A stretch of DNA of 64,000 nt from Okeania sp. SIO1I7 (GTDB taxonomy: Bacteria > Cyanobacteriota > Cyanobacteriia > Cyanobacteriales > Microcoleaceae): positions 1 to 64,000 of the forward strand of contig JAAHGF010000024.1 in the NCBI GenBank assembly GCA_010672585.1, in the 5' to 3' direction. The position numbers and the translations under genes were made by a program. Below the pieces are notes generated by a model. It saw nothing but the letters and a program-made list of their open reading frames with translations. It was not told where the DNA came from and made no database searches. Each line of letters begins with the position of its first letter. The first letter of the stretch is position 1. Below, piece after piece: positions 8,501 to 16,137 of this stretch.

Positions 8501-11500
8501 CTAATGCACTTACACAAGGTGTGTCATAAGCAGGTACATTCTAAAACCCAAGTTAAAAGGCTTGAAGTAAGGCTTGAGCCGTGTGATAGGTAACTGTCAC
8601 GCACGGTTCTTAGGGGAGGGGAGAGCGGCGACGCTCGAACCTTACCCGATTAATGTAAGGCAATGAATAGTAATGAATCAAGCCAAAATACTAAAGAAAA
8701 GTTAGGAAACTCCAAACCATTCTTAAGTGTGGCATGGGATACATACCATATACCCTCTAAAACATCCATTAACCCGACACTTAAATAAATGGAAGGATAT
8801 AAATTGGAAACAAGTAGAGAAGTATGTATTCAAATTGCAAAAATTGATTTACAAAGCATCCAGTTGTGGCGAATTCCGCAAGATGCACAAATACCAAAAA
8901 CTTCTAAACAAAAGTTACAACGCTGTTAAAACAGCAAAAGAATAAAAGTGCATTTTGTGGACTACACTTTAGACCATCAACCTATCCCACTATTCTAAAA
9001 ATGCTTATTTATTTAAGTAAAATTTTCCTGAAAAGCTAGATTTTTCGTTTTTATCTTTAAAAATATTTTCAGCAAAAATATTATTAGTGGGATAGGTTCA
9101 TAGGATTTAATTGAAGTTGACCAAATTATCTCTAGGTCTAAAGGCGGTAAAAATAGCTTTAAAAACAAACAGGTATTACACCGACATTGCCACGACGTGA
9201 AGACTGCCGAGGATTTAAAAGCAGTAAACTCTTAGGACTCATTAAGTCCAAAAGTGTAATTTTAAGGATGTACCCATGACAAGGGGCGTTTAAGAGAGGA
9301 GCCAGATGAGGTGAAAATCTCACGTCCGGTTCTGAAGACGAGCAGACCTTATAAAGGATTAACCGGAAATGGGTTTGCTTAGTTTAACACCATTCGTTAT
9401 CCCAACGGAAAAAAAGTTCAGCTAGGAGACAGAATTACAGAAAGAAATGCAGAATTATATTTAAAGTATGAATGCGACAAAGCAGCAGAAGTAGTTTTGA
9501 GACTGGTTCAAGTTCCTCTGAATCAAAATCAGTTTGATGCTCTTGTATCCTTCTGTTATGTGCGACTCGTTGGCCACCAAACCAAAAGAAATTGGGTATA
9601 AATGGCCGTTCCAAGTCAATACATGAGGAGAACCTCGACTTGTGAATAACTCTTATGTCCTTGGTGGTGAAATTCCATCCGCCTTGTTGTTGGGTTGACA
9701 GCATAGACCACGGGGTAGCGAATGAACATCAATCCCCGAAGCTGGTCTAAATGAGGCCAAAGCTTTAACTACCAAATAAGTGAGGCTGCTAGCAGAGACT
9801 GACAAGTGGACGAATAGAAAGGTAATTAAACTCTCGTAAACGATATCCATTTCAAAGGTAGCTATGGAATGTAGGACGAAAGTCAGAGGGTAAATGGATA
9901 TGGATCTATAACAGTTCATATCAACAACCATAACGAACCCTCCGGGAGATTTTGCCCCACTAAATCAGTCGCAATAAAGGCATAAGGGAACGAGGAAACC
10001 TCTTTAAGACACCTAAGAACACAGGTCGATAACTTAGGAAGCCATTCAAGGTCAATCTACGCAAAACGGTCGTAGGTCTTAAGGAGAGTAGGATTGGGTA
10101 AAAAGCTTATCTAAGCAGACGTACCCACTTTTGAGTGTAATGTAAGGCAGTGATAAGTAATGAATAAAGCTAAAACACTAAAAAGAAAACTAGGAAATCC
10201 TAGACCATTTTTAAGCGTGGCATGGGACACAGACGATATACCGTCTCAAACTTCTATTAATCCAACCCTTAAGTGGAAGGATATCAACTGGAAGCAGGTG
10301 GAGAAAAACCTGTACAAGTTACAAAAGCTGATTTACAGAGCATCCAGACGTGGCAAACTCCGCAAGATGCGTAAATACCAAAAACTTCTGACCAACAGTT
10401 ACTACCCTATGTTACTAGCCATTAGACGTGTTACGCAGGACAATCAAGGGAAGAAAACCGCGGGAATAGATGGTATCAAGAATCTACTTCCTATGCAAAG
10501 ACTTAACCTAGTAGAACTGCTCAAAACACAATACCTTAAGGCGAGTCCAACTCGCAGAGTCTGGATACCAAAACCAGGCAAAAATGAAAAACGTCCGCTA
10601 GGCATCCCTACGATGTACGACCAAGGGTTACAAGCTTTGATTAAGCTAGGGATAGAACCAGAATGGGAGGCACGTTTTGAACTTAATAGTTATGGATTCA
10701 GACCCGGACTGTCAGCACATGATGCTATACAAGCCATCTATAAAAGCATAAGACAAAAGTTCAAGTATGTCTTAGACACCGATATATCCAAATGTTTTGA
10801 CCGAATTAACCATGATGTAATGCTAAGAAAAATTGGAAAATCTGCCTACAGACGATTAATCAAACAATGGTTAAAGTCAAGTGAAGTTCCTATTATTAGG
10901 TACATCAAAGTGAAAGGTGAAAAATCACCATACGATGGTGAGTGGACATATTGGAGTAACAGAAACGGCAAACATCCCGGCATAAGAAAAGAAGTAACAA
11001 AACTACTAAAAAGTCAGAAGAATAAATGCGCATATTGTGGATTAACCTTTAGACCAATGGTATAAATCGAAGTTGACTACATTGTCTCTAGGTCTGAAGG
11101 TGCTGATAACACATACAAAAATAAACAAGTGTTACATCGATATTGCCACTACTCAAAAACTGCCAGCGACTTAAAAGCAGTTAACCATTAAGGACTCATT
11201 AAGTCCAAAGGTGGAATTTTAAGGATGTACCCATGACAAGGGACGCTTAAGAGAGGAGCCAGATGAGGTGAAAGTCTCACGTCCGGTTCTGAAGACGAGC
11301 AGACCCTATAAAGGATTACCCGGAAATGGGTTTGCTTAGTTTAACAACGTTGGAACTGGTGCTTTTCAAAGTAGTACCATGTTAAGAAAACTCAATCAAG
11401 GAGACTATCAAGGAGCAGCAAATGAATTTCCACGCTGGGTAAACGGAATAGTAAATGGTGTGAAGAAACCACTGCCAGGTTTGGTATCCCGTCGTGCTGA

Positions 11501-13805
11501 CGAACAAAAGCTATTCAACACTGGTAGCAATGAAGGAAAACCCTTAGTTCAAGAAGAATCATTGCAAGATCAAGTAACTTGGCTAGAAGGATACAGAGAT
11601 GAAAATAAAAAAACTGTAGTTGTAGCTTGGCAGGGAGGTAAAGTAGGAGAAATATTAACTTTAGAAAAATTTGACAAAGAGTATTTAGCTAATGTTTTTC
11701 CTCTATACAAAAATGCCAGAAATTTTGTCATTGCTCCGGCGAATAAACCAATTCCAGCAGGTGAAAGAGTATCAATTTTTGGCATCTCTGATATATTCAA
11801 GAGAGGTCAAACTCCTAGCCTTAATCGTGTCTTAGTGCGGGGTAGTCAAGGGGAAGATGTGAGGATTTTACAGGTTAGATTGAAAGATTTAGGGTACTAT
11901 ACCGGAAAAATTGATGCTTTTTTTGGTAATAAAACTGAATTAGCAGTTATAGACTTTAAGCAAGATTATTTTTTCAATACCAATGCTGACGGTACAGTAA
12001 ACTTAACAACCTGGCAAAAATTGTGGGGAGAAAAGCCTGCTCCAGTTCCTCCTACACCCCCTGGGACTACAGGCAAAAATTATTTGCTGCTAACAAAAAC
12101 AGATCGTAAAGATATCTATGGATGTTATGTGCTGAACTTAGACGTGCGACTCGTTGGCCACTAAACTGGGAAACTAAGTATAAATGGTCGTTCCAAGTCA
12201 ATACATGAGGAGAACCTCGACTTGTGAATAGCTCTTATGTCCTTAGTGGTGAAATTCCACCGCCTTGTTGTTGGGTAGAAAGCATAGGCCACGGAGTAGC
12301 GACTGAACATCAATCTCCGAAGCTGGCCTAAATGGGGTCAAAGCTTTAACTATCAAATAAGTGAGACTTCTAGCAGAGACTGACAAGTGGACGAACAGGA
12401 AGGTAATCAAACTCTCGTAAGCAGTAGCCATGCCAAAGATAGTTACGGTATGTAGGACCAAAGTCAGTGGGTCAATGGATAATCCTATGTCTAAGGGAAT
12501 TATCAACAACCATATCGAACCTACCGGGAGAATTTACCCCACTAAATCAGTCGTAATAAAGGAATAAGGGAACGAGGAAACCTCTCTTTGACACCTAAGA
12601 ATATAGGTCGAGAACTTAGGAAGCCATTCAAGGTCAATCTGCACAAAGGATGCAGGTCAAAGAGAGAGTAGGATTGGATAATAAGCATAATTATGCAGAC
12701 GTATCCACTGTTAGACGTAATGTAAGGCAATGATTAGTAATGAATAAAGCTCAGACACTAAAAAGAAAGTTAGGCAATCCTAAGCCCTTTCTTGAGTGCG
12801 TCTTACATTCTGAGGAGACCTCAGAATTACGCACTCGCTTTTTAAGCGTAGCATGGGATACAGATGATATACCTTCACAAGTTTCAATCAATCCTAACCT
12901 TCGATGGAAGGATATTAATTGGAAGAAGGTAGAGAAATCTGTGTTTAAATTACAAAAATTGATTTACAGAGCATCCATGAGTGGCGAAATCCGCAAGATG
13001 CACAGTCGGTAAATACCCAGGCGTAAGGAAAGAAGTTACAACGCTGTTCAAACAGCAAAAAGGTAAATGTACATCTTGTGGATTACATTTCAGACCAACG
13101 GATTTAATCGAGGTTGACCACATCGTTCCTCGGTCTGAAGGTGGTGATAACACATACAAAAATAAACAAGTGTTACACCGACATTGCCACGACGTTAAGA
13201 CTGCCAAAGACTTAAAAGCAGTTAACCATTAAGGACTCATTGGGTCTAAGGTGGAATTTTAAGGATGTGCCCATGAAAAGGGACGTTTAAGAGAGGAGCC
13301 GTGATGAGGTGAAAGTCTCACGTCCGGTTCTGAAGACAAGCAGACCCTATAAAGGGCAACCGGAAATGGGTTTGCTTAGTTTAACTATTTTAAAAATGGG
13401 AAACTACAGGACAGATTAGAAGTATGTTGTGGCGCTCCGGGAAGACAATATTTCCGTACCGCTGCTCAAAGTAGGGCAATGACTGGAGAACCATTGCCAG
13501 AGGGAAAATGGTACGTTAACGATATTATCTGGGCTGATGGGAGAGATAATTATTACGGTAATATTTTTCAGAGTGGTATCGGTCCAGTAACTGTTCCATT
13601 AGATTATTTAGAACCTGGTACTACAGAAAGAAGTGCGATCGAAATTCATATTGACTGGAATCGCAATTATGGCTCCCCTGGCACTGTGGGTTGTATAGCG
13701 ACCTACAATATAGATGAGTATAAAACCTTAGTTACTTGGCTCAGGGACACAGACCCTCGCGACCTCTATGTTGACTGGAAACTAGGAACTTGTCCTAAAC
13801 CTTAG
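5486..13805 (+). CDS. Split GH24 lysozyme with peptidoglycan-binding and transpeptidase-like C-terminal domains (four exons, three group II introns)
   Basis: Exons 5486-5587, 9389-9559, 11346-12143 and 13386-13805 join in frame into 496 residues plus a TAG stop. Residues 1-150 are a T4-type lysozyme: E15, D24 and T30 line up with the catalytic Glu-Asp-Thr (WEGL...YLDPVG..PTIGYG), followed by TIRYPNG, ALVSFCYNVGTGAFQ (crossing an intron junction) and LPGLVSRRADE. Residues about 252-320 are a peptidoglycan-binding-1 domain (RGSQGEDVRILQVRLKDLGY). A Pro-rich linker follows, then a C-terminal domain with IHIDWN...PGTVGC, reminiscent of the His/Cys motif of L,D-transpeptidases. It presumably acts on the cell wall. 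No signal peptide is visible. Without splicing, the product would stop soon after residue 34. Confidence 0.88.
6908..8284 (+). CDS. ltrA: Group II intron reverse transcriptase / maturase (nested intron)
   Basis: A 458-residue protein starting at GTG 6908. Motifs: KRPLGIPTVRDRVAQ (RT2), NSYGFRPGRSCHDAI (RT3), LDADIKGFFNNI (RT4/A), TGTPQGGVISPLLANI (RT5), IIRYADDFIVTA (catalytic YADD), FDFLGFNLR (RT7), then the maturase domain X with LLLGFANYYRGV, and the VRHIKVKGK end that normally leads into an HNH endonuclease. The RT and maturase parts look intact. The HNH domain is in other frames after the TAA at 8282. It would promote splicing of its own intron; retro-mobility by target cleavage is likely lost. 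Confidence 0.92.
   Translation: MSSTSLINGVNGQLTDWSQVNWKKARQIVRNLRHRIFRARKLGQWKQLRRLQKLLIKSRANLLLSVRQITQVNTGKKTVGIDKEVINTPAQRVKLVKEWEMPKASPTKRVYIPKSNSKKRPLGIPTVRDRVAQAIVKNALEPEWESQFEANSYGFRPGRSCHDAIERCFNRLNNGITGKHKWVLDADIKGFFNNIAHESIQEVIGSFPRGELIRGWLKSGFIDEGKFNQTQTGTPQGGVISPLLANIGLHGLEEYIKTVYPKLGIIRYADDFIVTAKDKESLEQVLILIKQWLLNRGLEISSEKTRIVHIKDGFDFLGFNLRQYKGKLLIKPQKEKVLAFCKKIGNILSQMKASTQEEVIKTLNPLLLGFANYYRGVVSKETFSYIENRVWHDLYRWGLRRHPNKSKNWVFERYFGSFKRRNGTFMCKGTDRKGKEHLYVLYDISSTPIVRHIKVKGK
8285..8592 (+). pseudogene. Frame-shifted HNH endonuclease tail of the nested-intron maturase
   Basis: Reading from 8287 gives SPDDPSLQEYWEKR...NYWARGSKYEQ, the usual continuation after HIKVKGK. Near 8412 a further one-base change moves the frame again, giving VCGDHLFNGELIETHHIVPV and ENLMHLHKVCHKQVH, the Cys/His-rich HNH core. 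Two shifts separate this domain from the RT, so it is not made as a fusion. The frame ends just inside domain V (8576), as expected for an ORF in intron domain IV. Confidence 0.8.
8673..9235 (+). pseudogene. Degraded maturase of outer intron 1
   Basis: The 5' part aligns with the maturase start in introns 2 and 3 (WKDINWKQVEKYVFKLQK). The whole RT is deleted, leaving a junction near KSYNAVKTAK to the C-terminal HNH end (CAF/CGLHFRP-type block, then LHRHCHDVKTAEDLKAVN). A MITE interrupts the HNH part at 8979-9098. There are several stops and frame changes. It cannot make a functional maturase. Confidence 0.8.
8979..9098. mobile_element. 120-bp MITE inside the intron-1 maturase remnant
   Basis: Perfect 13-bp terminal inverted repeats, AACCTATCCCACT at 8979-8991 and AGTGGGATAGGTT at 9086-9098, around an AT-rich core. 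The same position in intron 3 has no insert. A possible TCA target duplication flanks it. A related half-end (AGTGGAATAGGTTCATA) lies at about 34563-34580, next to the P450 gene. Confidence 0.8.
9389..9559 (+). CDS. Lysozyme exon 2
   Basis: Codes residues 35-91 (TIRYPNGKKVQLGDRIT ... QNQFDALVSFCY). It continues exon 1 in phase 0 and ends ...TTCTGTTAT before intron 2 opens at 9560. It is only 171 bases long and invisible to a simple gene caller because it has no start of its own. Confidence 0.87.
9560..11345 (+). mobile_element. Group II intron 2 in the lysozyme gene
   Basis: Begins GTGCGACTCGTTGGCCAC, ends GCTTAGTTTAAC. Domain V is at 11256-11290 (GAGCCAGATGAGGTG ... GTCCGGTTCT). It separates TTCTGTTAT from AACGTTGGA, which together encode FCYNVG of the lysozyme fold. 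It holds an internally deleted maturase gene in domain IV (10160-11065). Its sequence closely matches introns 1 and 3 at both ends. Confidence 0.87.
10160..11065 (+). pseudogene. Maturase of intron 2 with the catalytic RT part deleted
   Basis: An open frame of 301 residues, so it looks like a gene, but the RT core is missing. It runs from the N-terminus through PLGIPTMYDQGLQ, NSYGFRPGLSAHDAI and LDTDISKCFDRINHD (motif A), then jumps through KSAYRRLIKQWLKSS straight to PIIRYIKVKGE, skipping the YADD motif, RT7 and domain X. The HNH domain starts (KCAYCGLTFRP) but ends at a TAA at 11063-11065, where introns 1 and 3 read on; HNH codons continue after the stop to about 11190. Annotated pipelines may call it an intact RT; it cannot be catalytic. 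Confidence 0.88.
11346..12143 (+). CDS. Lysozyme exon 3 (end of GH24 domain and peptidoglycan-binding domain)
   Basis: Codes residues 92-357, beginning NVGTGAFQSSTMLRKL, the continuation of the lysozyme fold. The peptidoglycan-binding domain sits at about 11826-12030, followed by PAPVPPTPPG, a linker. It ends ...CTGAACTTAGAC before intron 3 at 12144. Automated callers will likely start it at the internal ATG 11379 and read through into the intron to 12164. Confidence 0.88.
12144..13385 (+). mobile_element. Group II intron 3 in the lysozyme gene
   Basis: The shortest of the three at 1242 bases. Same ends (GTGCGACTCGTTGGCCAC ... GCTTAGTTTAAC). Domain V is at 13296-13331 and carries one extra base next to GAGCC compared with introns 1 and 2. 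It lies between TTAGAC and TATTTT, preserving the frame. The maturase gene is almost entirely deleted. It preserves the uninterrupted target site that reveals the nested insertion in intron 1. Confidence 0.86.
12740..13232 (+). pseudogene. Maturase remnant of intron 3
   Basis: The N-terminal region (MNKAQTLKRKLGNPKPFL ... WKDINWKKVEKSVFKLQK) is followed directly, in another frame, by the HNH end (GKCTSCGLHFRPTDLIEVDH, SEGGDN, LHRHCHDVKTAKDLKAVNH). All of the RT is gone. A 48-base palindromic insert near 12793-12840 (GAGTGCGT ... ACGCACTC) adds residues after PFL that the intron-2 copy lacks. Confidence 0.85.
13386..13805 (+). CDS. Lysozyme exon 4 (transpeptidase-like C-terminal domain)
   Basis: Codes residues 358-496 from YFKNGKLQDRLEVCCGAPG to the stop. 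It contains EPLPEGKWYVNDIIWADG and AIEIHIDWNRNYGSPGTVGC, where His and Cys are spaced as in YkuD-like L,D-transpeptidase folds, without the usual HGC tripeptide. Activity is therefore uncertain. Callers will likely start it at 13479. Confidence 0.87.
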   Translation, partial: YFKNGKLQDRLEVCCGAPGRQYFRTAAQSRAMTGEPLPEGKWYVNDIIWADGRDNYYGNIFQSGIGPVTVPLDYLEPGTTERSAIEIHIDWNRNYGSPGTVGCIATYNIDEYKTLVTWLRDTDPRDLYVDWKLGTCPKP

Positions 13806-14090
13806 ATTAAATAAGCAATCAGCAGTCAGCAGTCAGCAGTCAGCAGTAAATGTTTAGAAGGAGGTTTCAACCCCTCCTCAACCTTCCGGTTGATAGCAAC
13901 CGGGGATTTAAACCCATTGCTGCTAAAAACTGAAGCGCTCAATGCTAATAGCTAATAGCTAGTTAATTTTGCTTTTCTCAATTTTCTGTATTTTCAACAG
14001 GCATCATCTACCTACACTTTTAGCGTAGTTCTTTCTATGGAAAACAGCTAATCTATGAGTGTAGGTGGTTCATTTTACTCAAGAATAAAT
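13806..14090. other. Intergenic region upstream of ureC
   Basis: Begins with an AGTCAGC tandem repeat (13822-13848), then a short GGTTTCAACCCC / GGGGATTTAAACC inverted repeat (13863-13915). No gene. The ureC promoter is expected here. Confidence 0.45.
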
Positions 14091-15800
14091 ATGGCTTATA
14101 GAATAAACCGTCGCGCCTATGCTGAAACTTATGGACCAACAATAGGCGATCGCCTCCGTCTAGCTGACACAGAATTATTTATAGAAGTCGAGCAAGACTA
14201 TACCACTTATGGGGATGAAGTAAAATTTGGTGGAGGCAAAGTCATCCGCGATGGTATGGGGCAATCTCCCATTGCTAATGCTGATGGCGCAGTGGATCTA
14301 GTCATTACCAACGCTCTCATCCTGGACTGGTGGGGTATTGTCAAAGCAGATATCGGTATTAAAGATGGTAAAATCTGCAAAATTGGCAAAGCAGGCAACC
14401 CCTACATCCAAGATAATGTAGATATTATCATCGGTCCGGGAACTGAAGCTGTAGCAGGTGAGGGCATGATTTTAACGGCAGGGGGGATTGATGCCCATAT
14501 TCATTTTATTTGTCCCCAACAAATCGAAACAGCGATCGCTTCTGGTATCACAACTATGTTAGGGGGAGGAACAGGTCCTGCCACAGGTACTAATGCAACT
14601 ACCTGTACTCCTGGTCCTTGGAATATTCACCGAATGTTGCAAGCTGCTGAAGCTTTTCCGGTAAATCTGGGTTTTATGGGCAAGGGTAACAGCAGTCAAC
14701 CCCAAGCTTTGGTCGAACAAGTATTAGCAGGGGCGATGGGATTGAAATTACATGAAGATTGGGGAACCACTCCAGTGGCGATCGACACCTGCTTAAATGT
14801 TGCGGACGAATACGATGTGCAAGTTGCTATCCACACCGATACTCTCAATGAAGCAGGGTTTGTAGAAACCACCATAGAAGCTTTTAAAAACCGGACAATT
14901 CATACCTATCACACTGAAGGTGCGGGAGGCGGTCACGCTCCAGATATTATCAAAGTCTGCGGTCAAGCAAATGTTTTACCTTCTTCTACTAACCCCACTC
15001 GTCCTTATACTCTCAATACTTTGGAAGAACATTTGGATATGTTGATGGTCTGTCATCATTTAGATCGAAATATTCCAGAGGATGTGGCTTTTGCAGAGTC
15101 TCGCATTCGCCGAGAAACTATTGCTGCTGAGGATATACTGCACGATTTGGGAGCGTTTAGTATGATTGCTTCTGATTCTCAGGCCATGGGACGTGTGGGA
15201 GAGGTGATTATTAGGACTTGGCAAACTGCTCACAAAATGAAGATTCAGCGCGGACATTTGAGTGGAGAGTCTGGGGAAAATGATAATTTGCGTGCTAAAC
15301 GTTATGTGGCAAAATACACGATTAATCCGGCGATCGCTCATGGTATTGCTGAGTATGTGGGTTCGGTGGAAGTGGGAAAGTTGGCAGATTTATGTTTGTG
15401 GCGACCTGCCATGTTTGGGGTGAAACCGGAAATTGTGATTAAGGGAGGAGCTATTGCTTATGCTCAGATGGGAGATGCGAATGCAAGTATTCCTACTCCA
15501 CAACCAGTGGTTATGCAGCCAATGTTCGGTAGTTTTGGGGGAGCGATCGCTGCTACTTCCCTAACTTTTGTTTCTCAAGCTTCCCTGGAAAGTGGTATTG
15601 ATGCTCGACTACAGTTGAGAAAGTCAGCAGTCGCAGTGGCAAATACTCGGCAAATTAGCAAACAAGATATGAAGTTAAATGATGCTTTGCCAGAAATAGA
15701 AGTTGACCCGGAAACTTATGAGGTTAGAGCTGATGGGGAGTTATTGACTTGTGAACCTGCAACAGTTTTACCTATGGCACAGCGATATTTTCTGTTTTAG
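14091..15800 (+). CDS. ureC: Urease subunit alpha
   Basis: Catalytic subunit hydrolysing urea to ammonia and carbamate. The start at 14091 ([20 protein letters not shown]) gives 569 residues, the normal length; an ATG 12 codons earlier gives an unusual extension. Seen: [14 protein letters not shown] (nickel ligands), GLKLHEDWG containing the Lys that is carbamylated, [10 protein letters not shown], the flap [15 protein letters not shown]-type segment with the catalytic His, ASDSQAMGR, and the conserved C-terminal PMAQRYFLF. No ureA, ureB or accessory gene lies next to it here, unlike the usual ureABC order. A tail fragment of a second copy lies at 30467. Confidence 0.96.
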   Translation: MAYRINRRAYAETYGPTIGDRLRLADTELFIEVEQDYTTYGDEVKFGGGKVIRDGMGQSPIANADGAVDLVITNALILDWWGIVKADIGIKDGKICKIGKAGNPYIQDNVDIIIGPGTEAVAGEGMILTAGGIDAHIHFICPQQIETAIASGITTMLGGGTGPATGTNATTCTPGPWNIHRMLQAAEAFPVNLGFMGKGNSSQPQALVEQVLAGAMGLKLHEDWGTTPVAIDTCLNVADEYDVQVAIHTDTLNEAGFVETTIEAFKNRTIHTYHTEGAGGGHAPDIIKVCGQANVLPSSTNPTRPYTLNTLEEHLDMLMVCHHLDRNIPEDVAFAESRIRRETIAAEDILHDLGAFSMIASDSQAMGRVGEVIIRTWQTAHKMKIQRGHLSGESGENDNLRAKRYVAKYTINPAIAHGIAEYVGSVEVGKLADLCLWRPAMFGVKPEIVIKGGAIAYAQMGDANASIPTPQPVVMQPMFGSFGGAIAATSLTFVSQASLESGIDARLQLRKSAVAVANTRQISKQDMKLNDALPEIEVDPETYEVRADGELLTCEPATVLPMAQRYFLF

Positions 15801-15923
15801 GAGGTTCGCTCAAAGGAGATGGGGAGATGGGGAGATGGGGAGATGGGGAAATATTTGGTAATGGTTGAAGATGGAACATTTTTTTTATGTGGTCTGTGGA
15901 AGCAACTGCAATGATGTTATCTA

Positions 15924-16066
15924 ATATCATGTCCGTTGGTATCGTTTGTGTAAAAGTTGGCGTGGATATTTGCAGGAAATTTAAGTTTTTTTCTTGCCAG
16001 ATGAGCTGTTGCCAGATGAGCTGTTGCCTATTTACTATACAAGACCGATGCTACCGGACATGATAT
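15924..16066. mobile_element. MITE-like element with ATATCATGTCCG ends
   Basis: The left end ATATCATGTCCG (15924) is inverted to CGGACATGATAT (ending 16066). Related elements lie at 30934-31055 and about 34295-34468, with decayed relatives near 32370-32518. No coding capacity. A neighbouring tract (15820-15893, GGGGAGATGGGGAGATGG and a GATGGAACATT block) recurs inside the element at 58983-59162. Confidence 0.65.
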
Positions 16067-16137
16067 GAATCCTGACTCCTGACTCCTATCTCCTCCCCTA
16101 GAAATCATAGGGGACTACAGGTCATTATTAGCCAAGG

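Larger units (their letters stand above)
6263..8650 (+). mobile_element. Nested group II intron (inner intron of the twintron)
   Basis: Intron 3 reads CTGTTAGACGTAATGTAAGG without a break, whereas in intron 1 the same sequence is split between ...TTAGACG (6262) and TAATGTAAGG (8651). The insert starts GCGCGACCTG, ends ACCCGAT, and carries a separate domain V at 8576-8610 (GAGCCGTGTGATAGG ... CACGGTTCT) and a domain VI-like tail. It encodes its own reverse transcriptase (6908-8284). Its ends and protein differ from those of the three host introns, so it belongs to a different intron lineage. Inner splicing would restore the outer intron before outer splicing. Confidence 0.82.
5588..9388 (+). 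mobile_element. Group II intron 1 (outer host of a twintron) in the lysozyme gene
   Basis: Begins GTGCGACTCGTTGGCCAC and ends ...TTGCTTAGTTTAAC, the same ends as introns 2 and 3. The 5' domain I region (to about 6262) closely matches the other two introns. Domain V is at 9299-9333 (GAGCCAGATGAGG ... CCGGTTCT). Compared with introns 2 and 3 it carries three insertions: an AT-rich repeat at about 6140-6238, a complete foreign group II intron at 6263-8650, and a MITE at 8979-9098. Its own maturase gene is reduced to fragments (8673-9235). Removing it joins GGA to ACC in phase 0. Confidence 0.87.

Noticed and set aside
6240-8650. Independent insertion of an RT gene (for example a retron or DGR)
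   Set aside because: The element carries group II domain V and defined intron ends, and the protein has maturase domain X; no template/variable repeat pair was seen.
10160-11065. Intact reverse transcriptase in intron 2
   Set aside because: The open frame is continuous, but the YADD motif and domain X are deleted, so it is called a pseudogene.
16095-16116. Terminator for the giant gene (TCCCCTA / TAGGGGA hairpin)
   Set aside because: The stem is only 7 bp and there is no T-run on the minus-strand side; it may be a chance palindrome.
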